Notes: generated by a model not told the origin, from the sequence alone. A stretch of DNA of 64,000 bases from Bacteroides zoogleoformans (GCF_002998435.1 NZ_CP027231.1:1157001-1221000); one strand, 5' to 3'. Counted from the first letter of the stretch, positions 1 to 9,595 are shown. Made by a program: numbers and translations.

Positions 1-810
1 TCCTATTACGTAGGTGGCACATGCGGTAATGTGATGATGATTCTCTCCCACATGGGTTGGGATGCCTATCCCATAGCCCGTCTGGATGGCACGAAAGACG
101 GGGTGAGAGTGTTGGATGACATGAAAAAGCACCATGTACACACTGATTTTGTCTCTACCCAAGACGGTAAGACACCGGTGATAGTGCAGCGTAACTTCAT
201 TAACAAGGACGGTGTTCCCACGCACAAGTTTAAATCACGCAACAATATCGGGCGGTTCTATCTGGACTTCAAGTCGCTGACGCTGAAACAGGCGAATGAG
301 GTGATTGAGAGGATAGACTTTGTGCCAAAGGTATTCTTCTTTGACAGGGTTTCACCCGCCATCTTGAAGCTAGCCCCCACATTCAAGGAAAAGGGTTCGG
401 TGATATTCTTTGAGCCTTCCAGTAGAGGAGGTAATGTTAGCCTGTTCAACAAATGTATTGAGGTGTCTGATATAGTCAAGTTCTCGGAACAGAGGATAAA
501 AGACATTAACCAGTTTAAAGACTATAAGGATAAGCTGTTTATCCAGACGCAAGGGGCAAAGGGTTTGAGCTACCGCTTGAGTGGTGATTGGAAGCACTTG
601 GAACCTGTTGCAAATGAAAAAGTGGTGGATACCGCTGGTGCGGGTGACAGGACAGCGGCTGCTTTGATTAATAATTTGTTCAAAGATAAAGTAATGTTTG
701 GAATATGCGATCTCTTAGAATCAGATTTGGAAACAGCTCTGAAAGAAGCGCAGAAAGTAGGTGCTGAGAGTTGTTCTTATGAAGGGGCGCGTGGCATGAT
801 GCAGCAATGA
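1..810 (+). CDS. PfkB-family carbohydrate kinase, 5' end outside window
   Basis: The reading frame is open from base 1, so the start lies upstream; the GTG at 31 is internal. The visible N-terminal part has the GGTCGNV glycine-rich motif typical of the ribokinase/PfkB substrate-side lid, and the C-terminal part has DTAGAGDRTAAALI, the anion-hole and catalytic-base motif (final Asp of GAGD). About 270 residues are visible, so roughly 30-40 residues are missing. It presumably phosphorylates a sugar or nucleoside in the cytoplasm; the substrate cannot be told. It ends four bases into a small downstream frame (ATGA overlap at 807). It sits at the edge of an IS-rich island and is unrelated in context to the fructokinase at 46.3 kb. 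Confidence 0.8.
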   Translation, partial: SYYVGGTCGNVMMILSHMGWDAYPIARLDGTKDGVRVLDDMKKHHVHTDFVSTQDGKTPVIVQRNFINKDGVPTHKFKSRNNIGRFYLDFKSLTLKQANEVIERIDFVPKVFFFDRVSPAILKLAPTFKEKGSVIFFEPSSRGGNVSLFNKCIEVSDIVKFSEQRIKDINQFKDYKDKLFIQTQGAKGLSYRLSGDWKHLEPVANEKVVDTAGAGDRTAAALINNLFKDKVMFGICDLLESDLETALKEAQKVGAESCSYEGARGMMQQ

Positions 811-962
811 AACAACTAAAGGACGGAGATATAGATGAAATAATAGCTAAAATTAACACTAGGCCAAGAAAGAAACTCAATTTTCTGAAAGGAATGAAAA
901 GTAGTGCAAGCAAAAAAATCGAGAAATCGCAAAAAAGATGTTTTTGTTCGGAAGCTGTTTAA
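807..962 (+). pseudogene. Short frame resembling the tail of an IS30-type transposase
   Basis: A 51-codon frame overlaps the kinase stop by ATGA. It contains INTRPRKKLNF, which resembles the N-x-RPRK-x-L motif near the end of IS30-family transposases. No catalytic residues precede it, because a stop at 780-782 closes the frame. It could be a transposase remnant or a small unknown protein; the similarity rests on one short motif. Confidence 0.25.
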
Positions 963-1064
963 AAATGAATTAAGATAATTACTATATATACGTTTATTAT
1001 ATTGAATATCAGTTGGTTGATTGATATATTATTTATAACTTTATGGTTGCAAAGACATTAAGTT

Positions 1065-1120
1065 ATGGAACAATATTCAACCAACCTCACTGATAAACAG
1101 TGGCAATTTATAGAAAAAAT
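1065..1120 (+). pseudogene. N-terminal fragment of an IS5-type transposase
   Basis: ATG at 1065 opens a frame reading MEQYSTNLTDKQWQFIEKIL, the usual start of IS5-family transposases with a DUF4096 domain. It is cut after about 19 codons by the IS982-type element that begins at 1121. The remainder of this transposase is not found on the other side of that element, which suggests a deletion or recombination rather than a simple insertion. Confidence 0.55.
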
Positions 1121-2150
1121 ACTCGTTGGTTGAATTAAATTAAAGCGTATTTAACTTGTCCGATAGGCTTATGATTTATAAGATTGAAATACTGCAACAT
1201 GGTGAAAGCAGCGACTTTGGCAGCCATTCTGGTAAAAAAGCCTTGTGGTTGCTTGGCATAAGTTGCGTATCATCATCAGATGGTCATTGAGTTGGGAGAA
1301 TACCGTCTCAATTCTCTTCCTGTACCTTTTGTAAGGCCACAGCGGAGGTCTCCAGTTCTTCTGGTTCAGCCTGTAAGGGACCTCAAGGGTGATGTTTGCC
1401 GATGTAAACAAGTCCTGATGCATGGGAGCGCTCAAATACCCCTTGTCCCCAAGTATCATACAGTCATGGTATTCCCACTGAATGTCTTTCAGGTAGTGGA
1501 TGTCATGCACGTTTGCTGCGGTCATGTCATAGGAATGTATGCCCCCCGTTGTGCCGCAAAGAGCATGGAGTTTGTAGCCGTAGTAGTGCATTCCTTGCGA
1601 GGCGCAATAGCCCCAGGATGGCGCATGGTCTATATCCGTCTTGCCCATGGCACATCTTTTGGCACGTGCGTTCTGGCACACCTTGACAGGCTTGGAATCA
1701 ATGCAGAACACAAACTCTCCGCCGTCAAGGGCCTTGGCTATAGCCTTTCGAATGTTCTCGCCAAGCAGGCGGGTCAATTTCCTGCGCTGATTGAACTGCC
1801 GGCGGGTAATAAGGTTGGGAATGGCGTCAGGACACTCAATGCTCAGACGGGTAAAGAGATAGTTCTCGCTGTCGATACAGAATGCCTCAGCAGTGATGGA
1901 AAGTGCCACAACCTCCAGGTCGGAGAAAGTGGGAACAACACCACGGCGAGGAACATTTCCTCTCTTGTTTACTTGATTTCCTGCATATTGCTTGCAGATT
2001 TCAAGAACTTTTCGGAACTTTGCAATGAAGTTGTGCATGGCTATGATATTGTAACATAATGGATTTAACACTACTAAGTTACTAAAAAATCAACGACATG
2101 TGCAACTTTTTCATCATCAAAATCTTATAAAATCAATTCATCCAACAGGT
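1121..2150 (-). mobile_element. IS982-family insertion sequence, about 1030 bp, probably dead
   Basis: The left end (1121-1140) and the reverse complement of the right end (2131-2150) share an imperfect 20-bp inverted repeat around GTTGG-TGAATT. The element encodes one transposase on the minus strand. There is no convincing target duplication: the left flank is a transposase fragment and the right flank is the end of the methyltransferase. Its ends match those of the IS982 element at 10011-11038, so it belongs to the same subgroup. Confidence 0.85.
1135..2038 (-). pseudogene. IS982-family transposase, frameshifted near the 3' end
   Basis: The product resembles the intact IS982 transposase at 10119-11024 through FCIDSKPVKVC, GYKLHALCG, GDKGYLSAP and KRIETVFSQL, which carry the DDE catalytic acids. 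The likely start is the methionine at 2038 (MHNFIAKF), matching the homologue, rather than the upstream in-frame ATG at 2071. Near 1260 an extra base shifts the frame, so the reading ends in an unrelated tail with its stop at 1169. Restoring the frame gives an end like that of the homologue, ...PIGQVKYALI, with its stop at 1135. The catalytic acids precede the lesion, but about 45 C-terminal residues are altered. Confidence 0.75.
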
Positions 2151-2896
2151 TTTTTTTATACTCTCTGCAATTATTTCGCCTAATCTTGGAGGTACAGCAT
2201 TTCCTATATAACGTGAAGCTTTAACTAAAGATACTTCTTGCTCATTAGGAAAGAACTTATATGTTATCGGAAAAGTCTGGAACAATGCAGCTTCACGTGC
2301 TGAAATAGCTCTGTTTTGAACTGGATGTCCGAAACGCCCGTTACCTATACCTGTACAGAGTGTGGTCATCGTTGGAGCAGGTTCTTCCCAAGTCATACGT
2401 CCATAAACACTGCCAAAACTCTTACCGCCTTCTTTCTTATGGCAATTTAACATGAGTTCCTCTGGCCAATCTCTCCAGCTTCCACCATATGGCGTAGCCT
2501 CAATTCTTCTCATATTCAATGCAGATAAGGCCCGGCAACGATGCAACTTGTCAGTAGGACATTCTTCACCAGCTTGAAGTGGGGGAAGGTTACTGATTAC
2601 ATCACCAACGGTCACGTAATTATCTTTTTGGTGTGTTGGAGAAATCAATTCAATCTCACCTAATTTAGAGGCTAGCAATACTAATCGTTTACGTGTCTGT
2701 GGTATGCCATAATCGGGACAATAAACCACATGATAGGAGACATAATATCCTTTTGCCTCAAGTGTATTAACAAAGTCTCCTAATACTGATTGAAGTTTAA
2801 ATGAAGCTATAGCCGGAACATTCTCCATTGTAACGATGTCTGGTTGCACATCTTTAACAAGACGTCCAAATTCATAAAGAAGGTTGTATTTTTTTT

Positions 2897-4211
2897 GGCT
2901 CTTCCGACATTTCGAGTGATGGTATGTTAAAGAAGAAAACCGCTGAACAAATTGTATATTTGAATAACCACAAACAAATGTACATTTATGAACAGCAGTT
3001 TTCTATATCATGCGTGGGGGCTATACAATCACAAATGCACCCGTGAGGAATACAAAGGTAATACAATTATTCTGCATGTTGAAGCAAAAGAACGTCAAAA
3101 TGAGTGTCCCAAGTGCGGATGCCGCCATTTGGTGAAGAATGGTTACCGTATGCGTGACTTTATCGGTCTTCCTGTTGGCGGCAAAAAGGTGATAGTCCGC
3201 ATGAAAGTACAACGCTACAAGTGTAAGAACAAGGATTGTGATTACGACCGCCAAGAGAATATCCCCTTCGCCACAGGCAATTGCAGCTACACCCACCGTT
3301 TCGCAAGGTACGTGGTCGGATTGTTAAAGGCAATGACTTTGAAAGATGCGGCCAACCTGTTGGGAGTAACATGGGACACCATCAAAGACATACATAGCCG
3401 GTATTTGGAATACCATTACACCCCTCCTTCGTTGGAGGGTGTGGATTGTATCGGCATAGACGAGTTCGCCGTAAGAAGAGGGCACATATACAAGACAATA
3501 GTTGTCGACCTGAGGAGCGGACGTATCATATATGTTGGCGAAGGCAAAGGAGCTGATGCCTTGAACGGCTTTTGGAAAAGGGTAAAGCGAAAAGGCATTG
3601 ACATCAAGTATGTTACCACAGACCTTTCTGCGGCATTCATTTCGTCCGTATATGAACATTGTCCCAATGCGCTTCATGTTTTTGACCATTTCCACGTGGT
3701 CAAGCTCATGAACGAAAAGCTGGATGACATACGCAGAGTACAGTACAACATGGAAAAGGATATCAATAAGCGGAAGGTCCTCAAAGGCACGAGATACCTC
3801 CTGTTAAGCAATGGTGAGGACATCTTTGACAAGGAATATAAAACGAGGCTTGACAATGCTCTGGACATGAACAAGCCTCTCTCGCAGGCATATTACCTCA
3901 AGGAGCAGCTCCGGGAATTTTGGACACAGATCAACAAGGAAGAGGCGGAGAAAGTAATGCTGGATTGGGTAAACCAGGCTAAAGAGAGCAAAGTGCCACA
4001 GCTGATGAAAATGGCTGCAACCATTATGGCGCATCGAACGGGAATACTCGCATGGTACGACTGCCATATCTCTACCGGCAAAGTGGAGGGCATCAACAAT
4101 AAGATAAAAGTAATGAAAAGGAATGCGTACGGATTCAGGGATGAACGATACTTTGAGCTTAGGCTTTATGCACTACACGACTGCCGTATCACTCGAAATG
4201 TCGGATGAGCC
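2897..4211 (+). mobile_element. ISL3-family insertion sequence, intact, 1315 bp
   Basis: Terminal inverted repeats of 24 bp (2897-2920 and 4188-4211) differ at one position and begin GGCTC. Both flanks are an eight-T run, consistent with the 8-bp target duplication usual for ISL3. It lies in a poly-T (poly-A on the coding strand) stretch of the methyltransferase gene. Confidence 0.9.
2988..4208 (+). CDS. ISL3-family transposase
   Basis: 406 residues, full length for ISL3. The N-terminal zinc-finger region has CPKCGCRH followed by CKNKDCDY (residues about 38-85). The DDE catalytic core begins at GIDEFAVRRGHIY, continues with VTTDLSAAF and DHFHVVKLMN, and ends with the STGKVEGINNKIKVMKR block that contains the final Glu. 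The stop codon lies inside the right inverted repeat. It catalyses cut-and-paste movement of this element. Confidence 0.92.
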   Translation: MNSSFLYHAWGLYNHKCTREEYKGNTIILHVEAKERQNECPKCGCRHLVKNGYRMRDFIGLPVGGKKVIVRMKVQRYKCKNKDCDYDRQENIPFATGNCSYTHRFARYVVGLLKAMTLKDAANLLGVTWDTIKDIHSRYLEYHYTPPSLEGVDCIGIDEFAVRRGHIYKTIVVDLRSGRIIYVGEGKGADALNGFWKRVKRKGIDIKYVTTDLSAAFISSVYEHCPNALHVFDHFHVVKLMNEKLDDIRRVQYNMEKDINKRKVLKGTRYLLLSNGEDIFDKEYKTRLDNALDMNKPLSQAYYLKEQLREFWTQINKEEAEKVMLDWVNQAKESKVPQLMKMAATIMAHRTGILAWYDCHISTGKVEGINNKIKVMKRNAYGFRDERYFELRLYALHDCRITRNVG

Positions 4212-4383
4212 TTTTTTTTTATCTTTATTCTTGTTTTTAAATGCGTATGACGAAAAAGGCTGACAAGGAGCGCAACCAGCTAAAACCTTTATTGATTTCT
4301 TGGAATAGAAGGATATTATGTCCTCTTTTTGAACTGTCCTAATGTCCTTGAAAATAAACTTTGCTTCATTATTGGTCTCATAT

Positions 4384-5694
4384 CACTGCTGGGCACTTAA
4401 TCCCAGCTGATTTTCAATTGTTTATAATTTAGTTCTTTGACATTTTTGTAATCGCAATCGGCAAGTATCTCTCTTACAGACGTTTTATCCAGTAGAGAAA
4501 AGCTCAAAATTTGTAGAATTTCGTAGATTGGACGGTTAACTTTCAATCTGTAAGCGATAATGGCAACCAGACAGTATGTTATGATGGCACAGTACACTTG
4601 TATCTTGACTGCATTCATCGTGGTGCCCCAAAAAGATTTTACTTTCAGGTGTTGCTTTATCCATTTGAAAAATAGTTCCACCTGCCAACGGTTCTTGTAT
4701 AGCAAAGCAATTTCCTCTGCTGATAGTTCCATGTTGTTGGTGATGAACACAAATTCTCTGTCCAGTTCTTCATCGTAGTATTTAACCCGCCGGAGTTTGT
4801 CCGGATATGCTTTGAGCGATTTATACGTTTCAAGCATTCCAATCTGATCACATTTTATTCCGGTTGTTTTATCGACTTCACGGGAATACATTCTACGGAA
4901 TCTCATATTATCTTTTGCACGTGTAACGAAGTAAGCACCACTGGTGTGAAGCTTATGCAAACGGGTGAAGTCAACATATCCTTTATCCATGATATAGAAA
5001 CTTCCCTTTTCATAACTCAACTCATCCAGCATGTTTACGTCATGTACTTTAGCATTGGTTACCAGTACGATTGTCGGTATGGAAGTCTTTACATCATACA
5101 AGGTATGAAGTTTGATGCCTCCTTTGTGTTTCTTAAATTCCGCCCACCAAAAAACATTCAGACAAAGGTCTATGGTGGAGGAATCAAAGGCATAAACATT
5201 ACCGTCAACTTTCACCTCGAAGTCATTTTTGTTGTAGCTATTACGGGCTTCCGCAATCAGGGTATAAGCAAATTCTTCGTAGATACGATAATCTCTATTC
5301 CGGTTTGCTTTCCCCAGATTGGTACGGCTAACTGTTGCACCGAATCCCAAGTGAAAATACTTGTTCTTGTGTGCCTCAAGGCTGAGCATAAGATCACGCA
5401 TACTGTCTCGGGCGGTCAGTTGTCCGAAGATCATGCACAGCATCTGATTCCAACAGGTGAATGTTCTGATTTTCTTATTCCCGGAATACTTCTCTACCAA
5501 ACGGTCAAAGACACGACGGGGAAGAAAATCTGTAAGTTGAGCGAAGATATATTTGCCTTGATTCATTGTTTTGAGCTTTTGGGCAAAGCTAAAACAACTT
5601 TTCAATTCAAATCGTCACGCTACAAAAAGATACATAACTATGCGATTATCAAAGATTTCAAAGAACGATGTTTAATTTAAAGTGCCCACTAGTG
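4384..5694 (-). mobile_element. IS4-family insertion sequence, copy A, 1311 bp
   Basis: Ends are 15-bp inverted repeats with two mismatches (CACTGCTGGGCACTT and CACTAGTGGGCACTT). The flanks carry a 9-bp direct repeat GTCTCATAT at 4375-4383 and 5695-5703. Copy B at 13129-14439 has the same length, an identical transposase and the opposite orientation. It resembles the IS1186/IS942 type of Bacteroides elements. It interrupts the methyltransferase gene just after VYAYET. Confidence 0.93.
4397..5605 (-). CDS. IS4-family transposase (copy A)
   Basis: 402 residues with an N-terminal DUF4372-like region (FLPRRVFDRLVEKYSG) and a DDE core: VYAFDSSTIDLC, then MDKGYVDFTRL, then the IS4 signature Y-x2-R-x3-E-x6-K in LYKNRWQVELFFKWIK. 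The protein is identical to that of copy B, so both insertions are recent or gene conversion keeps them alike. A long antisense frame over this gene is judged non-coding. Confidence 0.93.
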   Translation of the reverse strand: MKSCFSFAQKLKTMNQGKYIFAQLTDFLPRRVFDRLVEKYSGNKKIRTFTCWNQMLCMIFGQLTARDSMRDLMLSLEAHKNKYFHLGFGATVSRTNLGKANRNRDYRIYEEFAYTLIAEARNSYNKNDFEVKVDGNVYAFDSSTIDLCLNVFWWAEFKKHKGGIKLHTLYDVKTSIPTIVLVTNAKVHDVNMLDELSYEKGSFYIMDKGYVDFTRLHKLHTSGAYFVTRAKDNMRFRRMYSREVDKTTGIKCDQIGMLETYKSLKAYPDKLRRVKYYDEELDREFVFITNNMELSAEEIALLYKNRWQVELFFKWIKQHLKVKSFWGTTMNAVKIQVYCAIITYCLVAIIAYRLKVNRPIYEILQILSFSLLDKTSVREILADCDYKNVKELNYKQLKISWD

Positions 5695-5859
5695 GTCTCA
5701 TATGCATACACACAAGTCCAATCCAAATCGAAACCGGCTTTTATCTTGAGGCCTCTTGACTTCATTCCATAACTCAGTCCGCCTATTCCGCAAAATAGGT
5801 CAACCACCTCTATTGAAGGTAGTTTCCCGCGTCGTTTATGTATTTTACTTTTAGGCATA

Positions 5860-6054
5860 TTATTCTGTGATAAGTTTTCGTTTTTCACATCCTAACAAAT
5901 CGGCAATCTTAGCTAACGTCTGTAAGCCCGGCTGGTGCATATTGGTGCACCACTTACTTACTGTTACAGTTGATACGCCCAATTGTTCAGCCAACCATTT
6001 GCTTGTCTTTTGCTTCTCAACAAGAACCACTTTAAGTTGATTAAGAGATTTCAT
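5860..6054 (-). CDS. Small XRE-type helix-turn-helix regulator beside the methyltransferase
   Basis: 64 residues with a single HTH: SKWLAEQLGVSTVTVSKWC, followed by the usual QPGLQTLAKIADLLG helices. Its stop is 1 bp from the methyltransferase ATG, so the two form an operon. Small HTH proteins of this size next to a methyltransferase often act as controller proteins of restriction-modification systems; that role is inferred from context. The IS982 element at 6090-7137 sits only 36 bp upstream of the start and probably separates it from its own promoter. Confidence 0.85.
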   Translation of the reverse strand: MKSLNQLKVVLVEKQKTSKWLAEQLGVSTVTVSKWCTNMHQPGLQTLAKIADLLGCEKRKLITE

Positions 6055-6089
6055 TCATCTATATTTAATTAAATATCAAATACAAATAT

Positions 6090-7137
6090 ACGCCAGTTCG
6101 GGATAAGTTTAGCATGCAAATAGTTCCAGCTGCCTTGATTTTTCCACATACACCGGCAGTGCCTCCGGCTTGTTCTCAAAGAAGCAGTATGCCGTAAGGG
6201 CAGAACACAAGTTCATGATAAAGTTGTGTATCGATCGGTGTCTCGAGTGCACGAGGTTGGCTTTGTTCTTGAGCAATTCGTTAATGCACTCGATGATGTA
6301 CCTTTTCCTTAGCATGATCTTGTCCCACATAGGCATCAGTTTGTTCTTCATCTTAGCCTTGAGCCCATGAACGAGTTGGATGCCTTGATCGAACAGGCTC
6401 TCGAAGAGTTCCTGCTTGATGTATCCCCTGTCTGCAAATACCTTTCCATATAACACTTTTGCAAACACCGTCCATACCCTGCTATCCCTGTCATCCACGT
6501 TTGCTCCTGTAAGACAGAACGTTATCACTTCTCCGGAATCATTGCAGAGCAGATGCAGCTTGAATCCATGGCACCAGCACATGGTACCCTTTCCGTTCTT
6601 GGCAAGGCCGGCAAAGACCTTGTTGTAATATCGTCGTACATTGTGGCATACGGGTATCATGGTGCTGTCAACGTAGGTGATTCCCGTACACTTGCCAAAA
6701 GCATAGAGCTTCATGAACAGCATCATCTTAAAGAACACTCTTGGCATGAGCTCAACGAAGCGGTTATAGGAAACCCCATCGGGAAAATCCTGCCGCATCA
6801 CCCCTTTGACCCAATTCAAATAATACTCCTTGAAATTGCGATATGTGCCGAAATGATAGCATACCAGAATGGTCATAATCTCACTTTCGGAGAGCCTGCC
6901 CTTGCGGTTCCGGTAGCGTTTGCCGTCACTGTTATGGGACGGCAGACGCAGGTTTTTCGTAAGTTCAGCACTCAAATTCTTGTCAAACTCGTCGATTATA
7001 CAGAAAATTTCAGTAACTTTGTCGTTGGTAATCATCGCTTAATTATTTTTTAACTCATTGATTTTTAACTATAAAGGTACGAAATATTAGCGAGATTACC
7101 AACTTTTTAAAGACTTTTTCTTATCCCGAACTGGCGT
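6090..7137 (-). mobile_element. IS982-family insertion sequence, intact, 1048 bp
   Basis: Perfect 18-bp inverted repeats, ACGCCAGTTCGGGATAAG at 6090-6107 and its complement at 7120-7137. Both flanks contain ATAT next to the element, so a short 4-bp target duplication is possible, but the flanks are AT-rich. It belongs to a different subgroup from the two other IS982 elements in this window (different ends and transposase). Confidence 0.92.
6109..7035 (-). CDS. IS982-family transposase
   Basis: 308 residues, full length. The DDE core is visible: YVDSTMIPVCHNVRRYYNKV, WCHGFKLHLLCND, GKVFADRGYIKQ and the C-terminal KRYIIECINELLKNK with the final Glu. The N-terminal RKGRLSESEIMTILVCYHFG block is typical of this family. 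It resembles IS195-type transposases of Bacteroidales. No lesion is seen, so it may be active. Confidence 0.92.
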   Translation of the reverse strand: MITNDKVTEIFCIIDEFDKNLSAELTKNLRLPSHNSDGKRYRNRKGRLSESEIMTILVCYHFGTYRNFKEYYLNWVKGVMRQDFPDGVSYNRFVELMPRVFFKMMLFMKLYAFGKCTGITYVDSTMIPVCHNVRRYYNKVFAGLAKNGKGTMCWCHGFKLHLLCNDSGEVITFCLTGANVDDRDSRVWTVFAKVLYGKVFADRGYIKQELFESLFDQGIQLVHGLKAKMKNKLMPMWDKIMLRKRYIIECINELLKNKANLVHSRHRSIHNFIMNLCSALTAYCFFENKPEALPVYVEKSRQLELFAC

Positions 7138-7509
7138 ATATATGCAAAGAGGGTTTGTTATTCGCAATACAAGATTAGTTATACAAAGTCAGCCAATAAT
7201 ATTAGGCTTTTCCAATGTAGATGTTCTTTTATTCTACATATCTCAAATTACTCTTTTATACTCTATCCCTTACTTTTCCTATTTATTAGAAGAGAAAAGA
7301 CTATTTTCCGCTTAAAATGCTTGATAATTCAGCGAATTCAATCTTTTCATCCTTACTTTTCCTAAACAAACTTTTCATTATATCATCATTGTAAGCATTC
7401 GAAGCACTACAGGTTTTGAACCTTTCTATACAACAATAACGACTGTCACTATAAACCAAATAGTTGCAGTCGCTATTGTTTTGTTGAACCTATATTTTGC
7501 AGCTGGGGG

Positions 7510-9135
7510 TCAGTTACTGGATTCTGTTGCCTGTTTGGTCAACACACTCTCCGGATGTTGCAACTTCCATTGATGCGGAAGCAGCTTTATGAGTTCCTCA
7601 TGTGTGGCCTTCTTATGATAGGGCATTCGGGCAATGATGTCATTCAGATAATCCCTCGGATTCACATCGTGTGCTTTGCAAGTAGCCAGCAGGGAACAGA
7701 TTACAGACATATTGACGGCCGCCTCGTGGTTGCCGCAGAAGAGGTAATTCTTTCGTCCCAGTGTGATGGGGCGGATGACATTTTCCGCCAGGTTGTTGTC
7801 CCATAGCAGACGTCCGTCTTCCAGGCACCGCATCATATTGTTCCATCGGGTATAGGTATATGTGATGGCTTTGCCGGCCTGTGACCTGGGGCTGTACTTG
7901 ATACCTTCCGCTTCCATCCATGCCTTCATGGCTTCCAGGATGGGACGGGCCAGTTCCTGACGCTTGTTCTTGCGTTCTTCATACGACAAGCCTGCGTCAT
8001 TGCAGCCATGCTCTATCTGATAGACTTTCTGTATCTGCGTAAGCCCATATTCGGCCATTTCCCTATTTTCATCAAGCGCCTGTTCAAAATGCCGGCGGAT
8101 ATGTACCAGACAGTTGACCAGGTGCACACCGGGGTTGGTCTTGAAGGCTGTTTCATAACCCGCAAAACCGTCGCATTGGAGGTAACCCTTGAAGTGGTGC
8201 TGATTAGCCAGGGATTCGATGACCGCTCCGGCCCGCGATCCCCCGTCGTAATGGAAGATGACCAGTTTTTCCAGGACCGACCTGACCATCCAGAGGTATT
8301 CCTTGTCGGCCCTGTGCTTTTCCTTGTTGATGACCGGAACGGTGGTTTCATCCGCCTGCACATAGTCACAGGAAAAGACTTCCTGCTTTAGCGCTTCGTA
8401 CAGCGGTTTCAGCAGTTCTACCGTTTTCTTGAACCATCCGTCCAGCGTGCTTTCCGTCAGTCCTTTCATGCCAAGGTGGCGATACTGCTGTATCTGACGG
8501 TAGAACGGAACGTGATACTCGTATTTCTGGAGGAGGATTTCGGCAAGCAGGCTGGGGTCGGCGATGCACTTGTCGACGGGCATCAGCGGCATGGGAGCCA
8601 TCTCCACACCTTTCTGTCCCCCGGGTGGAAGACGCGTGTTGTCCTTGAGCGCATATTTGGGACGGATGATTTCCTTTACATAGAGCATTCCCGGTTTGTG
8701 TTTGACAACACGGGTTACCTCTTCGCCTATTCTGCGGTACAGGGAAAGGTCCACGCCATCCGGCTCAATCACTTCGGTTTCGAGTACAGGCAGGTCTTCC
8801 ATCATTTTTCGGTTCTGCCGCTTCTGTCTCTTCTCCTCGGCGGACTCCTTTTCCATCTTCTCCACCGCTTCGTCACGCTTTTCTTCGGCCTTTCGCTGCA
8901 GGCCGGCAAATTCATCCGCAAAGAGATCCGGCATGTTGGGGTCGTAGACAGGAAGCTTTTCTGCTTTACGGCCAAAGAGCTGGCGGTTCAGCCATGCGAC
9001 CTGAGCCGTCAACTCTTTGATACGTTCCTGCAGCTTTTCATTCTGCTCTGCCTGTTTTTTGTTGATGGCAGACAATGAAGCAACAGAGGTATTCAGCCCT
9101 TCTATCGTCTTGAGTAATGTATCTTTTTCATCCAT
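7510..9135 (-). CDS. tnpC: IS66 transposase TnpC
   Basis: 541 residues. An N-terminal coiled-coil (residues about 5-50, NKKQAEQNEKLQERIKELT) precedes the zinc-finger-like and LZ_Tnp_IS66 region WLNRQLFGRKAEKLP. The DDE core contains VQADETTVPVINKEK, LQCDGFAGYETAF and the late LWDNNLAENVIRPITLGRKNY with the final Glu. The C-terminal IS66_C block (VICSLLATCKAHDVNPRDYL) is present. Length and motifs are normal for the family. Confidence 0.95.
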   Translation of the reverse strand: MDEKDTLLKTIEGLNTSVASLSAINKKQAEQNEKLQERIKELTAQVAWLNRQLFGRKAEKLPVYDPNMPDLFADEFAGLQRKAEEKRDEAVEKMEKESAEEKRQKRQNRKMMEDLPVLETEVIEPDGVDLSLYRRIGEEVTRVVKHKPGMLYVKEIIRPKYALKDNTRLPPGGQKGVEMAPMPLMPVDKCIADPSLLAEILLQKYEYHVPFYRQIQQYRHLGMKGLTESTLDGWFKKTVELLKPLYEALKQEVFSCDYVQADETTVPVINKEKHRADKEYLWMVRSVLEKLVIFHYDGGSRAGAVIESLANQHHFKGYLQCDGFAGYETAFKTNPGVHLVNCLVHIRRHFEQALDENREMAEYGLTQIQKVYQIEHGCNDAGLSYEERKNKRQELARPILEAMKAWMEAEGIKYSPRSQAGKAITYTYTRWNNMMRCLEDGRLLWDNNLAENVIRPITLGRKNYLFCGNHEAAVNMSVICSLLATCKAHDVNPRDYLNDIIARMPYHKKATHEELIKLLPHQWKLQHPESVLTKQATESSN

Positions 9136-9220
9136 TGTCTGTCTCTTTTTATAGATGTAAAGATACTAAATATTAGCGGATTGCACAATAGGAACACTAC
9201 TTTTGTTTCAGAAAAACAGG

Positions 9221-9595
9221 TTATACATGGTACTCTTTACGCTCGGCCCTAAGCCGCCGGAGCCTCTGCTGCGGATTCTCCTGAATGCCTTCAACCATCA
9301 TTACCAGGTCACGCCATTCCATGGGATAGCTGTTTGATTCGGGATCGTATTCCGGCAGTTTGAAGCGACCTGCCTCCAGCCGTTTGACGTACATCACCAT
9401 GCCGCCGTCTTCCGCATGAAGCAGTTTCATGAGATTGAGGCTGGACCCGACAAAGATGAACACGTCACCGTTCCTCACTTCGCTCTTCATCTTCTCATGC
9501 ACCAGTCCGCACAGCGAACTGATGCCCTTGCGCATATCTGTCCTGCCGGGACACAGAAAGTAGCGCATCGTATCGTTCAGGCTAAACATGGGCAT
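9221..9595 (-). CDS. tnpB: IS66 accessory protein TnpB
   Basis: 124 residues with the IS66 Orf2 signature: PGRTDMRKGISSLCGLV, then NGDVFIFVGSSLNLMKLLHAEDGG and MYVKRLEAGRFKLP. It is required with TnpC for transposition in characterised IS66 elements. A second in-frame ATG two codons later (9589) could also serve as start. It overlaps the restored reading of the upstream tnpA. Confidence 0.93.
   Translation of the reverse strand: MPMFSLNDTMRYFLCPGRTDMRKGISSLCGLVHEKMKSEVRNGDVFIFVGSSLNLMKLLHAEDGGMVMYVKRLEAGRFKLPEYDPESNSYPMEWRDLVMMVEGIQENPQQRLRRLRAERKEYHV

Larger units (their letters stand above)
2151..5858 (-). pseudogene. DNA C5-cytosine methyltransferase split into three pieces by IS elements
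   Basis: Piece 1 (5858-5695) starts MPKSKIHKRRGKL and carries motif I, VVDLFCGIGG. Piece 2 (4383-4212) carries motif IV, GCAPCQPFS, with the catalytic Cys. Piece 3 (2896-2151) carries ENVP (motif VI), QTRKR (motif VIII) and GNAVPPRLG (motif X). Removing the IS4 (4384-5694) and ISL3 (2897-4211) elements with one target duplication each joins all pieces in one frame of about 355 codons, with no other stop. The extreme C-terminus after ESIKK is replaced by the end of the IS982 element at 2150, probably a loss of a few residues. The product would have methylated cytosine in a restriction-modification or orphan system. It follows the HTH gene by 1 bp. No restriction enzyme is recognised. Confidence 0.9.

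Noticed and set aside
4946..5680. Plus-strand 244-codon frame over the IS4 element (and the same at 13143-13877)
   Set aside because: It is the antisense of the transposase, present in both copies only because the copies are identical.
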